DNA of 64,000 nucleotides from Clostridiales bacterium (GTDB taxonomy: Bacteria > Bacillota > Clostridia > Saccharofermentanales > Saccharofermentanaceae). Within the stretch, counting starts at the first letter, position 1. The number at the start of each line of letters is the position of its first letter. Location of the stretch: the NCBI GenBank assembly GCA_017962145.1, contig JAGCVX010000010.1, positions 62,001 to 126,000 of the forward strand, in the 5' to 3' direction. Position numbers and translations under genes: made by a program. This document shows, one piece after another, positions 25,835-33,946 of the stretch. The notes beneath the pieces were generated by a model. That model searched no databases. It had not been told where the DNA came from and worked only from the letters and a program-made list of their open reading frames with translations.

Positions 25835-26302
25835 ATGGCATTATTTGATCCGAAAAAGAATCAGATCGCGAGTCTGCAGAAGGCGATTGAAGAGAAGAAC
25901 CGTGCGATCAGCGTGTATTTCGATGAGATCGGTAAACTCTACTATGCGTCGTTCAAAGACATGAATACGGATGTTGCCAAGGACATCAATTCCCGATGCG
26001 AGAATATCTCGAATCTGTATGTCGAGATCGAAGAGTGCAGACTGAAGATCCTTTACGAGCGCGGATACAAAGAGTGCAGCAACTGCAAAAAAGAGAATCT
26101 TCTCGAACATGCATACTGCAGCGCGTGCGGATCGAAGTTCCCGGATTCGAACGATATCTCTGTCGTAACGAAAGTGGATCCGGCATTTGCCACAGTGGTT
26201 GCCCAGAAGGAAGAAAAGCTTCCTCAGGAGAATCCGGCAGCGGATGAAAGTGCCGAGAAAGAGGACCAGGAGCCGGAGACGCTCCCTTCTTCCGAAGAGT
26301 GA
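25835..26302 (+). CDS. Coiled-coil zinc-ribbon protein (155 aa)
   Basis: I do not recognise a named family. Residues 1-75 are strongly helical and probably coiled coil (SLQKAIEEKNRAISVYFDEIG ... IEECRLKILYERG). Residues about 80-103 are a zinc ribbon with two CxxC pairs (CSNCKK ... CSACGSKF). The last 45 residues are acidic and disordered (Glu/Pro/Asp-rich). The layout recalls small clostridial zinc-ribbon proteins of unknown role. aaggaagga lies upstream of the ATG and a strong terminator follows, so it is a monocistron or sits at the end of a trmB transcript. Confidence 0.65.
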   Translation: MALFDPKKNQIASLQKAIEEKNRAISVYFDEIGKLYYASFKDMNTDVAKDINSRCENISNLYVEIEECRLKILYERGYKECSNCKKENLLEHAYCSACGSKFPDSNDISVVTKVDPAFATVVAQKEEKLPQENPAADESAEKEDQEPETLPSSEE

Positions 26303-26331
26303 TTTCGGATCGGAAATAACGAAGAAAAAAC

Positions 26332-26372
26332 GGGGCTGGAAATTCGATTTGAATTCCAGCCCCAACATTTTT
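26332..26372 (+). terminator. Rho-independent terminator
   Basis: ggggctgga...attc pairs with gaattccagcccc (26332-26345 with 26351-26363, one bulged A), followed by aacattttt. Confidence 0.85.
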
Positions 26373-26420
26373 ATTATACCATACTTTGCAAAAATCCTCT
26401 GTCTCGTCTGTTACCATTCT

Positions 26421-26468
26421 GTGAACCTTAGTTCGCTATAATGAAGATGTGAACAGACAAGGGTTCAC
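26421..26468 (+). promoter_or_regulatory. hpf promoter with repeated GTGAAC motif
   Basis: A perfect TATAAT at 26437-26442 lacks a good -35. GTGAAC occurs directly at 26421-26426 and 26449-26454 and inverted (GTTCAC) at 26463-26468, flanking the -10. The outer pair extends to gtgaacctt / aagggttcac, an imperfect palindrome. This could be an operator set around the promoter or a leader hairpin. Confidence 0.5.
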
Positions 26469-26498
26469 AAAATTGAACTAGCGGAAGGAAGTGATTAT

Positions 26499-27038
26499 AT
26501 GAAGATCACGACACAGGGAAATGGTATCAAAATCGGCAAGCGAATGGAGGAGAAGATCGCCGGCAAATTAGCTAAATTCGACAAGTATTTCGGTGAGGAA
26601 GGTTCTTTCAGCATCAACATTCATCCTGAAGGCGGATTGAAAAAAGTAGAGATTACGCTGAAACTTCAGAATCACATATTCCGTGCCGAAGCGAAGGATG
26701 ACGATATCCTGAATGCGGTAGATCGTACAGTAGATAAACTGGAGTCCCAGATCAGAAGACAGAAGACGAGAATCCGCAAACAGAAGAAAGAATACCCGAT
26801 CCTTAACGAATATCTTAACGATATCGTGGAAGAGGATTATGAGGAAGAGGACAACGAACCCAAGATCATCAAACGTAAATCATTTGAACTGGTTCCGATG
26901 GAATCGGAAGAAGCAATTTTGCAGATGGAAATGCTCGGACACAGCTTCCTGGTTTACTTGGATGCGCAAACCGGAAACGTCTGTGTAGTGTATAAGCGCA
27001 AAGACGGTCAATATGGTCTAATAGAGCCTACCTATTAA
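26499..27038 (+). CDS. hpf: Ribosome hibernation promoting factor, long form
   Basis: A 179-residue long HPF. Residues 1-100 are the S30AE/RaiA domain that binds the 30S decoding region (MKITTQGNGIKIGKRMEEKI, with KLESQIRRQKTRIRKQKK basic helix). A linker with an acidic run (EEDYEEEDNE) leads to the C-terminal dimerisation domain (about 123-178: IIKRKSFELVPMESEEAILQMEMLGHSFLVY). Long HPF alone forms 100S ribosome dimers in stationary phase or starvation. ggaaggaag precedes the ATG. It has its own promoter region and terminator. Confidence 0.95.
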   Translation: MKITTQGNGIKIGKRMEEKIAGKLAKFDKYFGEEGSFSINIHPEGGLKKVEITLKLQNHIFRAEAKDDDILNAVDRTVDKLESQIRRQKTRIRKQKKEYPILNEYLNDIVEEDYEEEDNEPKIIKRKSFELVPMESEEAILQMEMLGHSFLVYLDAQTGNVCVVYKRKDGQYGLIEPTY

Positions 27039-27098
27039 TTCCTTCCAAGCAAAATTCCTTGTTCAAACTTTTAGCCGTCTTTGACGCGTGAACATGGC

Positions 27099-27138
27099 GG
27101 GGCGGACCTTGAAAAAGAGGTCCGCCCCATTCTTTTTG
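27099..27138 (+). terminator. Terminator of hpf
   Basis: A perfect 11-bp stem (27099-27109 with 27118-27128) is followed by attcttttt. Confidence 0.9.
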
Positions 27139-27159
27139 TTCTGGCTTTTCAGTTTTGAA

Positions 27160-29001
27160 TTATACTTCGATGTACGCGCCGGCCTGTGCTTTCCACATCT
27201 CTGCGTACTTGCCCTTCTTTTCGAGGAGGCTTTCATGCGTGCCTTCCTCTACGATGTGACCTTCTTCAAGCATGAAGATTCGGTCGGCAAGTCTCGTGGT
27301 GGAGAGACGGTGCGAGATGAAGATGACCGTCTTGTCTTTCGTCGCCTGGATCATGGCGTGGTTTAACTGGTACTCGGCGATCGGGTCGAGTGCCGAAGAC
27401 GGCTCGTCGAGGATCATCAGAGACGCGTTCTGATAGAATACACGCGAGATCGCAAGTTTCTGACGCTCGCCGCCGGACATGTCCACGCCTTTTTCCGAGA
27501 ACTCGTGAGTCAGCGGTGTATCCAGTTTCATCGGAAGCTGATCCACACGTTTCAGAAGGCCGCTGTCACTTAGAGCCTGACGGATGCGGGCATCGTCCGC
27601 GTGGTTGGATGTGTCGAGAATTACATTCTCTTTGACCGTTCCCGCGAAGATCTCGAAGTCCTGGAATACCGTACCGATCGAGTTTCTGTAAGAAGTCAGA
27701 TCGTAATCTTTTACATCCACACCATCGGCAAGGATGCGTCCGGATGTCGTATCGTAAAGTCGCATCAGAAGCTTAACCAGTGTGGTTTTTCCGGCACCGT
27801 TATAGCCGACGAGCGCGATCTTTTCACCCGGCTTTACATCGAGCGTGATGTGCTCAAGTACAGACGGCAGACCTTCCTTGTAGGAGAACGCCACATCTTG
27901 AAGCGAAAGTGCCTTTGCCTCGGAATCCGGTTTCTTCTCGCTTGTCGAAATGACCTTCGGCTCGTAGCTTAAGAAGTCGCGGATCTTCTGGATGTAAAGG
28001 CTCGTCTCGCATGCCTTCGGGTAGGTTTCCGTGAAGACGCGAAGACTGTTCTTCAAACCGCCGAACCAGTTAAAGAGCATGACCATCGTTGAGAGATTGA
28101 TCGCATGCATAAGTGCATAGCGGCAGACCAGATAAGCCGTATAAAGTGTATCCGCGAACAGATGACCGAAGATGTGATCTTTCAGATACGCGATGCCGAA
28201 CTTTTTGTGCGCATAGGACTTTTCCGCTTCAAATACTTCCTTGTTCGCTTCCTGGAACCGTTCCTCGAGCACTCCGGTCACTTCCGGATCCAGACGGATC
28301 TCTTTGGCGTAATCCTTGAGGTAGAAAACACGCTTGACGTATTCGCGTTTTCTCTCCGGCGGATTTCTCTTGATGCGGACCTTGAAGGACATCTTGTTGT
28401 ATACCTGGTTCAGTCCGAAACTTGCGACGAACGAGATGACGACGAAGATGATAGAGAGCTTGTCTTTCATCAGGAAGTATCCGCCGGTCAGAATGAATAC
28501 CGTCAAACTGCTCAGCACACTCTTGATGAATTCCATCGTCTGGTCGATCTGCTTGTCGACCTCGGAGATCGCGAGGACCTGACTGTTATAGAATTCCGGA
28601 TCATCGTAGCAGGCGAGGTCGACCGAGCGTGCTTTTTCGTAGAGCATCAGCTTGATCTTTTCGCGAACTTTCGGACGTTCTTTTTCCTGCATGTAATCGC
28701 CTGCGAGTACGGTAAATACCATGCCCAGTGTGATCGCGGCGGCGATGATGAGGATCACGGTCGCGACACGGCGGAACGGGTAACCATACTCGGCAGCTTC
28801 GAGGACATATCCGATGAGGATCAGGTGCTCGAAGAAGATCGATACCTGACCGCGGATCGCATCCAGGGCAGGGAAGAGTACGAACTTCGGAGAGGCCTTG
28901 AACATCATCTTCATGAAGAAGAGATTGTTCTTAAATACCTGAGAGGTAGATTGCTTTGTCTCCTCGTTTTTCTTTTCGACTTTTTTCGCATTCTTACTCA
29001 C
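27160..29001 (-). CDS. ABC exporter half-transporter, subunit 2
   Basis: A 613-residue fused membrane/ATPase half-transporter. The first about 350 residues hold the transmembrane domain with about five to six helices (e.g. VATVILIIAAAITLGMVF), then the ATPase with Walker A GYNGAGKTTL, signature MSGGERQKL, Walker B SLMILDEPSSALDP and the switch His in FISHRLST. The start is a GTG at 29001 that overlaps the stop of the upstream subunit (GTGA), with an excellent ggaggtgatcc SD inside that gene. Together they should form a heterodimeric exporter; the cargo (lipid, peptide or drug) is not told by the sequence. Confidence 0.88.
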   Translation of the reverse strand: MSKNAKKVEKKNEETKQSTSQVFKNNLFFMKMMFKASPKFVLFPALDAIRGQVSIFFEHLILIGYVLEAAEYGYPFRRVATVILIIAAAITLGMVFTVLAGDYMQEKERPKVREKIKLMLYEKARSVDLACYDDPEFYNSQVLAISEVDKQIDQTMEFIKSVLSSLTVFILTGGYFLMKDKLSIIFVVISFVASFGLNQVYNKMSFKVRIKRNPPERKREYVKRVFYLKDYAKEIRLDPEVTGVLEERFQEANKEVFEAEKSYAHKKFGIAYLKDHIFGHLFADTLYTAYLVCRYALMHAINLSTMVMLFNWFGGLKNSLRVFTETYPKACETSLYIQKIRDFLSYEPKVISTSEKKPDSEAKALSLQDVAFSYKEGLPSVLEHITLDVKPGEKIALVGYNGAGKTTLVKLLMRLYDTTSGRILADGVDVKDYDLTSYRNSIGTVFQDFEIFAGTVKENVILDTSNHADDARIRQALSDSGLLKRVDQLPMKLDTPLTHEFSEKGVDMSGGERQKLAISRVFYQNASLMILDEPSSALDPIAEYQLNHAMIQATKDKTVIFISHRLSTTRLADRIFMLEEGHIVEEGTHESLLEKKGKYAEMWKAQAGAYIEV

Positions 29002-30908
29002 AGGATCACCTCCTCTTCGTTTTCTACTGCCAGATAATTCATCGCCTGGCGGATGTACATCTTCGCATATTTGCCCCGCTTGTCGATCAGCTCACGGTGA
29101 TCACCGCGCTCGATGATCGTGCCCTTTTCAAGCATGAAGACCTTGTCGCAGTTTTTGACCGAAGACAGTCGGTGCGAGATGAAGATCATCGTATGGTCGC
29201 GGCCTTCTTTGAGGATGTTCTTGAACAGCTCATACTCCGCGATCGGGTCGAGCGCCGAGGACGGCTCGTCGAAGATCTTGACCGGCGATTCTTTGGCAAA
29301 TGTTCTGGCGACCGCCAGTTTCTGGTGCTGGCCACCGCTGAAGACAGCACCGTCTTTATCGAATTCCTTCGTCATGATGGTGTCTGCCCCATTCGGCAGC
29401 GACTCGACTTTTTCGAGGATGCCGGCGCGGCGCAGCGCACGATGGACGATCTCATCTTCGTTATCATAATGACGTCCCATCAGGACATTTTCCTTGATGC
29501 TCATCGCGAAAATCGCGAAGTCCTGGAAGGTCGTCGCAAAGAGTCTTCGATAAGCACGAAGGTCATACTCCTTGATGTTCTTTCCGTTAAGAAGGATCTC
29601 ACCGGAAGTCGGATCGTAAAAGCGCAGGAGCAGCTTGATGATCGTCGTCTTTCCGGCACCGTTATGTCCGACGAGTGCGACGATATCGCCTTTGTCGACA
29701 CGGAAGGAAAGATCCTTGATCGTTTCTTCATCTTTATAAGAGAAGCAGACGTTCTTGAACTCGAGACTTTCGAACTCTTCCGGTACGATACCTTTCTGAT
29801 CCTGTGCGATCTTTTCTTCGTATTCCAGGAAGGTGCGAAGGTTGTTCATGAAGACACCGTTTTTGATGAGATCCATGATGTTTTCAAATGCACGGATCAG
29901 GATCCATGTCATCGCAACCATCAGGCTCGTCATGATGGTCAGCTGAGCCAGCGTGATCGTCTTGCTTACCAGGTTTCTGTAGATCGCGTAGAAAAGCACA
30001 CCTTCGAAGATGATCGTGAAGGTAAATGTGATTCTCCAAAAGCTCAGCGAGCAGTTTGCAAATGCATACTTGATCGCAGCTTTTACATTCTTTTTCGTTG
30101 CGGCCTGATACTGTTCTTTCAAAAGTGAGAAGACATTTGAAAGACGGATCTCTTTTGCACCGTCCGGAAGATACATCATGCGGTTGACGTAGTTATGGAC
30201 TTTGTTGTTCGGCACCTGCTCCTGATAACGTTTATACTCATACTTCTGCTTATAGTTACCGAAGATGAAGTTGCCGATCAAGGGCGAGATGATGAACAGT
30301 ACCGCGAACTTGTCGATCTCGAACATGAAGTAGAAGACCGCACCGAGCGCCGGGATCGATACGATGACACCCCAGAAACTCTGAACGATCTTGGCGACTT
30401 TTTCTTCCGCGCCGTCCATCGCCATCGTGTATTTATCGTAGAAATCCGAATCCTCGTAGCAGCGGAGCTCGACGTTTTTGGCTTTCGCGAAAAGTCGTTT
30501 GTAAATGCCGCCGTAGAGGTTGATCATGCCAAGCGGAAGCGTGACGTTCTCTGCGTATTTGGAATAGAAACGGAGAACCAGGAACAATACACCGGAAAGC
30601 GCGATGAACCACATGATCTCGTTGAAGGGCTGGTTTGTGTCGAGTGCATTGACGATCTTTCTCATAAAGATGCCATCGTAAAATACCCATTCGAAGTATC
30701 CGAAAAACATCAGAAAGAAACCCGCGATGACCAGTTTTTTATCGATCGACGCAGCCATCTTCATCGCGAAGATGTTATTTTCTACCGTTCTTTTAAAGGA
30801 GAGTTTATCCTTATTCTTTTTCTTCTTTTTATGAGTCGAAACCGAATCCGGATTTTGGCTTTCCGGATTCGGTTTAGTACTTCCTTTTTTATCCTCTTTC
30901 TTTCCCAT
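28998..30908 (-). CDS. ABC exporter half-transporter, subunit 1
   Basis: A 636-residue half-transporter beginning with a charged, Lys-rich N-terminus (residues 1-40), then six helices and an ATPase domain: Walker A GHNGAGKTTI, signature FSGGQHQKL, Walker B VKIFDEPSSALDP, His in FISHRLSS. Both catalytic Glu residues are present in the two subunits, so unlike many heterodimeric exporters neither site looks degenerate in Walker B. Only 4 bp overlap with subunit 2. The AraC-GGDEF gene lies 137 bp upstream on the same strand and may control it. Confidence 0.88.
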   Translation of the reverse strand: MGKKEDKKGSTKPNPESQNPDSVSTHKKKKKNKDKLSFKRTVENNIFAMKMAASIDKKLVIAGFFLMFFGYFEWVFYDGIFMRKIVNALDTNQPFNEIMWFIALSGVLFLVLRFYSKYAENVTLPLGMINLYGGIYKRLFAKAKNVELRCYEDSDFYDKYTMAMDGAEEKVAKIVQSFWGVIVSIPALGAVFYFMFEIDKFAVLFIISPLIGNFIFGNYKQKYEYKRYQEQVPNNKVHNYVNRMMYLPDGAKEIRLSNVFSLLKEQYQAATKKNVKAAIKYAFANCSLSFWRITFTFTIIFEGVLFYAIYRNLVSKTITLAQLTIMTSLMVAMTWILIRAFENIMDLIKNGVFMNNLRTFLEYEEKIAQDQKGIVPEEFESLEFKNVCFSYKDEETIKDLSFRVDKGDIVALVGHNGAGKTTIIKLLLRFYDPTSGEILLNGKNIKEYDLRAYRRLFATTFQDFAIFAMSIKENVLMGRHYDNEDEIVHRALRRAGILEKVESLPNGADTIMTKEFDKDGAVFSGGQHQKLAVARTFAKESPVKIFDEPSSALDPIAEYELFKNILKEGRDHTMIFISHRLSSVKNCDKVFMLEKGTIIERGDHRELIDKRGKYAKMYIRQAMNYLAVENEEEVIL

Positions 30909-31045
30909 GACCGACGCTCACTTTCCTAATGCAGTACGCCCATTTCCTTTTTCCTTATGGCGGTATTCTAACACACCCCGTATGGTATCAACAGTTACTA
31001 AGAGTATAAAATCAGAAAGTGATTTTTCTACTTTGAAAAAAAAGG

Positions 31046-31882
31046 TCATTTTTCCCAGTTCGGTGCAGGTTCGCTCTGAGAATATTTGCAGTTGATGATG
31101 GCGTCACGAAGGTCGGTGAAGAGCTCGTGATAACCGGTCGTCTTCTTGTCGAGTTTGACGATGCAGCCGTAAAGAGAAAGCGGGATCTCTTTTCCTTCGA
31201 AGGTGATGGTCTTGCCGTTTAAAGACAGAAGACGTTCGAGTTTTTCGCGCGCATTTGTTTCGTCGGAACTGTTGGTCAAGATGGTGAATTCGTCACCGCC
31301 GATGCGGAAGACGAGATCCTCTTCTTCCGCGACACTCTGCACTCGGTTGAGGCTTTCGAGGATCGCCAGATCCCCGGCTTTTCTGGAGATCTCGTTGATG
31401 GGGATCAGGCTCTTGATATCTGCTACGATGAAGCAGCAGTCGTAACGTTCCTGAAACAGATCGTATAAGTTACTGATGTCGAATTTTGTTGTTGTATGCA
31501 TAAGATCATCTCCTTGCTCCAAGGATGGCATCATCCTCGGGAATAGTTCCGAAGTCCGTTTGTTTTCGCGGAACTCGGAAGGCAATTCGTTCCACACCTG
31601 GCGAAATGCACGGCTGAATGCTTCGTTGCTCGAATAGCCGTAATTCAAGGCGATATCGAGGATGCTCAGCTGCGGTTCTTCTACCAGTGCTTTTGCCGCT
31701 TTCGACATGCGTCTTCTGATCAGATAATACCGGACAGAGATGCGATAGACGAAGCGGAAGATCTTTTCAAGAGACGAGCGGGAACAGTAACATGCAGAAG
31801 CGATATCGTCGGTGTGGATATCCTCCGTGATGTGCTGTTCGATATATTCCAGAACATTGGCCAGAAGTTCCAGATTACTCAT
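31046..31882 (-). CDS. AraC-type HTH fused to a GGDEF-like domain
   Basis: A 278-residue cytosolic regulator. Residues about 5-105 are an AraC/XylS DNA-binding domain placed at the N-terminus (IASACYCSRSSLEKIFR as first HTH, ILDIALNYGYSSNEAFSRAFR as second). A linker of about 35 residues follows. Residues about 140-265 look like a GGDEF domain: Asp155 in VADIKSL, INEISRKAGD replacing the usual NDxxGHxxGD, and an intact GGDEF at 195-199 (FRIGGDEFTIL). The half is short (about 130 residues), so cyclase activity is uncertain; it may sense GTP or c-di-GMP. Start ATG has aaagga upstream. It may regulate the exporter genes just downstream. Confidence 0.8.
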   Translation of the reverse strand: MSNLELLANVLEYIEQHITEDIHTDDIASACYCSRSSLEKIFRFVYRISVRYYLIRRRMSKAAKALVEEPQLSILDIALNYGYSSNEAFSRAFRQVWNELPSEFRENKRTSELFPRMMPSLEQGDDLMHTTTKFDISNLYDLFQERYDCCFIVADIKSLIPINEISRKAGDLAILESLNRVQSVAEEEDLVFRIGGDEFTILTNSSDETNAREKLERLLSLNGKTITFEGKEIPLSLYGCIVKLDKKTTGYHELFTDLRDAIINCKYSQSEPAPNWEK

Positions 31883-31975
31883 ACTCGAATCCTTTCTGAA
31901 GATCTTTGAATCAGACTGATCTTACTTTCAGTATAGCAGGAGAGAAATGGGGCACTTGATATTTTGAGTACACTC

Positions 31976-32452
31976 TTACGATTCGGAAGAAAGTTTTAAC
32001 TGCTTTGCCGAAAAGATGACGGGCTGTCTTTTGTTGTAGCAGACGATATAAGCAGAAGAACCTTCTTCCAGAGTCTGAAGTGTTTTTGCAGAATAGACAG
32101 GCATTTCTTCGATGACTTCATTCTTTTCCGACGTGAAAGTCACCGCGTCATAGTAAAGACCTGTATTTTCATCCGAGCGGATCTCACGTTTGTTAGAGAC
32201 GGTGCCGCGGCAAACCTTGCATTTCCATGCGGGAAGATCGGAAACGGCAGAGTATATGAGAACGACCGTGGCGATCGCCATGACGATCCTCGTCATAAGT
32301 TTATTTCCGACGGGCACAAAGAAAACCGTTCCGATACCGATAAGAGCAGGGATGAGCCAGGCGAAACTTAATCGGTTAATCCGAAAGAAGATCCGGCGCT
32401 TTTCTTTCGGCGTCGCATCGCGGAAAGTCAGGTTTTTTACGTCGATTTCCAT
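31976..32452 (-). CDS. Hypothetical membrane protein (158 aa)
   Basis: I do not recognise a family. Two hydrophobic segments lie at residues about 30-47 and 53-70, followed by a soluble domain of about 85 residues that begins with a CxxC pair (WKCKVCRGTV) and ends in a small beta-rich part (SAYIVCYNKRQPVIFSAKQL), similar in feel to DUF3592-type proteins. aagaggagg precedes the ATG. It is 93 bp upstream of the AraC-GGDEF gene on the same strand. Confidence 0.6.
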   Translation of the reverse strand: MEIDVKNLTFRDATPKEKRRIFFRINRLSFAWLIPALIGIGTVFFVPVGNKLMTRIVMAIATVVLIYSAVSDLPAWKCKVCRGTVSNKREIRSDENTGLYYDAVTFTSEKNEVIEEMPVYSAKTLQTLEEGSSAYIVCYNKRQPVIFSAKQLKLSSES

Positions 32453-32549
32453 GGTTCCTCCTCTTGAGATGGCATCTTCAAAACATTCACATCATAGCAC
32501 AATTATGTCGTAAAATGTTAGATTCTTGCTCAATGGATGTAAAGATATC

Positions 32550-32577
32550 TTGAAACCCCGCCCGCTCGTATTATAAA
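32550..32577 (+). promoter_or_regulatory. Promoter of the FecR-cyclase-GGDEF operon
   Basis: TTGAAA (32550-32555), 16-bp spacer and TATAAA (32572-32577), about 48 bp upstream of the FecR-domain gene. Confidence 0.6.
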
Positions 32578-32624
32578 ATACAAGGTAAGGAAAAGGTAAA
32601 TTAAGTTGGGGAGTCATAATATTT

Positions 32625-33893
32625 ATGGACTTAGCAAGAACTTGGAAATATTGGTCGAAACTGCAAAAAGGACTGGTCATCGCACTCGGCGTATCGATCG
32701 TACTGGCAGTCATCGCCTTGATCTTTTATCACAACAGTAAAAAACCGAATCTGGCTACGACGATGCGTCTGCTTCGTATGGAAGGAACCGTTGTTCTCGA
32801 AGAAGACGGACAGTCCAAGACGCCAACCGAGAACATGCGCTTTAAGAGCGGCGATGCCTTGAGCACGAAAGCTTCGAGCCTTGCTTCCGTTGGCCTGGAT
32901 GACACCAAGATCATCACTCTCGAAGAAAACAGCCGTGCCGAATTCAGTAAGAATAACAAACTTCTGGAGCTTCGTCTCACCAGTGGCGGTATGTTCTTTG
33001 AAGTCACCAAGCCTCTGGAACCGGACGAGTCCATGAATATCCAGACATCAACGATGGTTGTTGGTATCCGTGGTACTTCCGGATATGTATTTATCGATGA
33101 TGAAGGCCGTGATTCACTTATCATCACAGATGGTAAGGTAACCGTCCGCGGCACGAACCCGACGACCGGTGAGATGAAGGTCATCGAGGTCTCTGCCGGT
33201 CAGATGATCACGACCTACCTTTATAACGACAGAACTGTCAACAGTATCGAATTCGAACTGATCGACCTCAAGCCGGAAGATCTCCCGAGATTTATTCTGG
33301 GACTTCTCAAGGACAATCCGACGCTGGTCGATAAGATCATAGCGGATACCAACTGGGAACTGAAGATCCTGCAGGCGCTGATCGATGGAAAGACACCTAC
33401 ACAGGATACGATCGGCGAGGAGCCGACTCCGACTCCGATCCCGTCTTCGACACCGATCCCGACGGCAACGGATACTCCGGAACCGACTCCGACAGAGGAA
33501 GCCACACCGACACCGGATCCGACGTCCGGAGCAAAGCCGACTTCATCTCCGACTCCGACAAAGAAGCCGAAGAAGACACCGACACCTGCACCGACGGCAA
33601 CCCCGGCTCCGAACGCGACACCGACTCCGGTTCCGACAGCGACGCCGACACCGGCTCCGACCGCAACCCCGGTTCCGAAGGCAACGCCGACTCCGACGCC
33701 GAAGGCAACGGCTACACCTACACCGACAAATACACCTACACCGACTCCGACGAATACTCCTTCGCCGACGCCGACAAATACACCGACGCCGACTAACACA
33801 CCGACGCCGACACCGACCCCGACGGATACACCTACTCCGACTCCGAACCAGAACAAACCTGATCCGGACGGAGACGATCAGCCGGGTGGTTGA
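32625..33893 (+). CDS. FecR-domain membrane protein with Thr/Pro-rich tail
   Basis: A 422-residue protein. One transmembrane helix is at residues about 18-38 ([19 protein letters not shown]) with a short cytoplasmic N-terminus. Residues about 48-205 form a FecR domain, recognised by SASVGLDD-like strands ([17 protein letters not shown]), GGMFFEV and [13 protein letters not shown] helical stretch (208-262) is followed by a Thr/Pro-rich, probably unstructured tail (about 264-410) ending in [10 protein letters not shown]. FecR domains outside of sigma-factor systems often pair with CHASE2 cyclases, as here (the next gene starts 53 bp on). It is probably the extracellular sensing or wall-contact partner; the tail could cross the wall or be glycosylated. 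Confidence 0.82.
   Translation: MDLARTWKYWSKLQKGLVIALGVSIVLAVIALIFYHNSKKPNLATTMRLLRMEGTVVLEEDGQSKTPTENMRFKSGDALSTKASSLASVGLDDTKIITLEENSRAEFSKNNKLLELRLTSGGMFFEVTKPLEPDESMNIQTSTMVVGIRGTSGYVFIDDEGRDSLIITDGKVTVRGTNPTTGEMKVIEVSAGQMITTYLYNDRTVNSIEFELIDLKPEDLPRFILGLLKDNPTLVDKIIADTNWELKILQALIDGKTPTQDTIGEEPTPTPIPSSTPIPTATDTPEPTPTEEATPTPDPTSGAKPTSSPTPTKKPKKTPTPAPTATPAPNATPTPVPTATPTPAPTATPVPKATPTPTPKATATPTPTNTPTPTPTNTPSPTPTNTPTPTNTPTPTPTPTDTPTPTPNQNKPDPDGDDQPGG
33421..33860 (+). repeat. Low-complexity Thr/Pro-coding repeat
   Basis: About 440 bp of degenerate short repeats built from acnccg-type hexamers (e.g. ccgacaccgact, acaccgacgccg), encoding alternating Thr-Pro with Ala, Lys and Asn. It is prone to slippage and assembly collapse. 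Confidence 0.9.
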
Positions 33894-33946
33894 CAGGTTC
33901 GATTTGAAAGGCTTTATGCCTGATTCGTGAGTTGCAGGGTGGTTCT

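Noticed and set aside
33421..33860. Repeat region as a possible CRISPR array
   Set aside because: Repeats are short degenerate hexamers without spacers, and lie in frame inside the FecR-domain gene.
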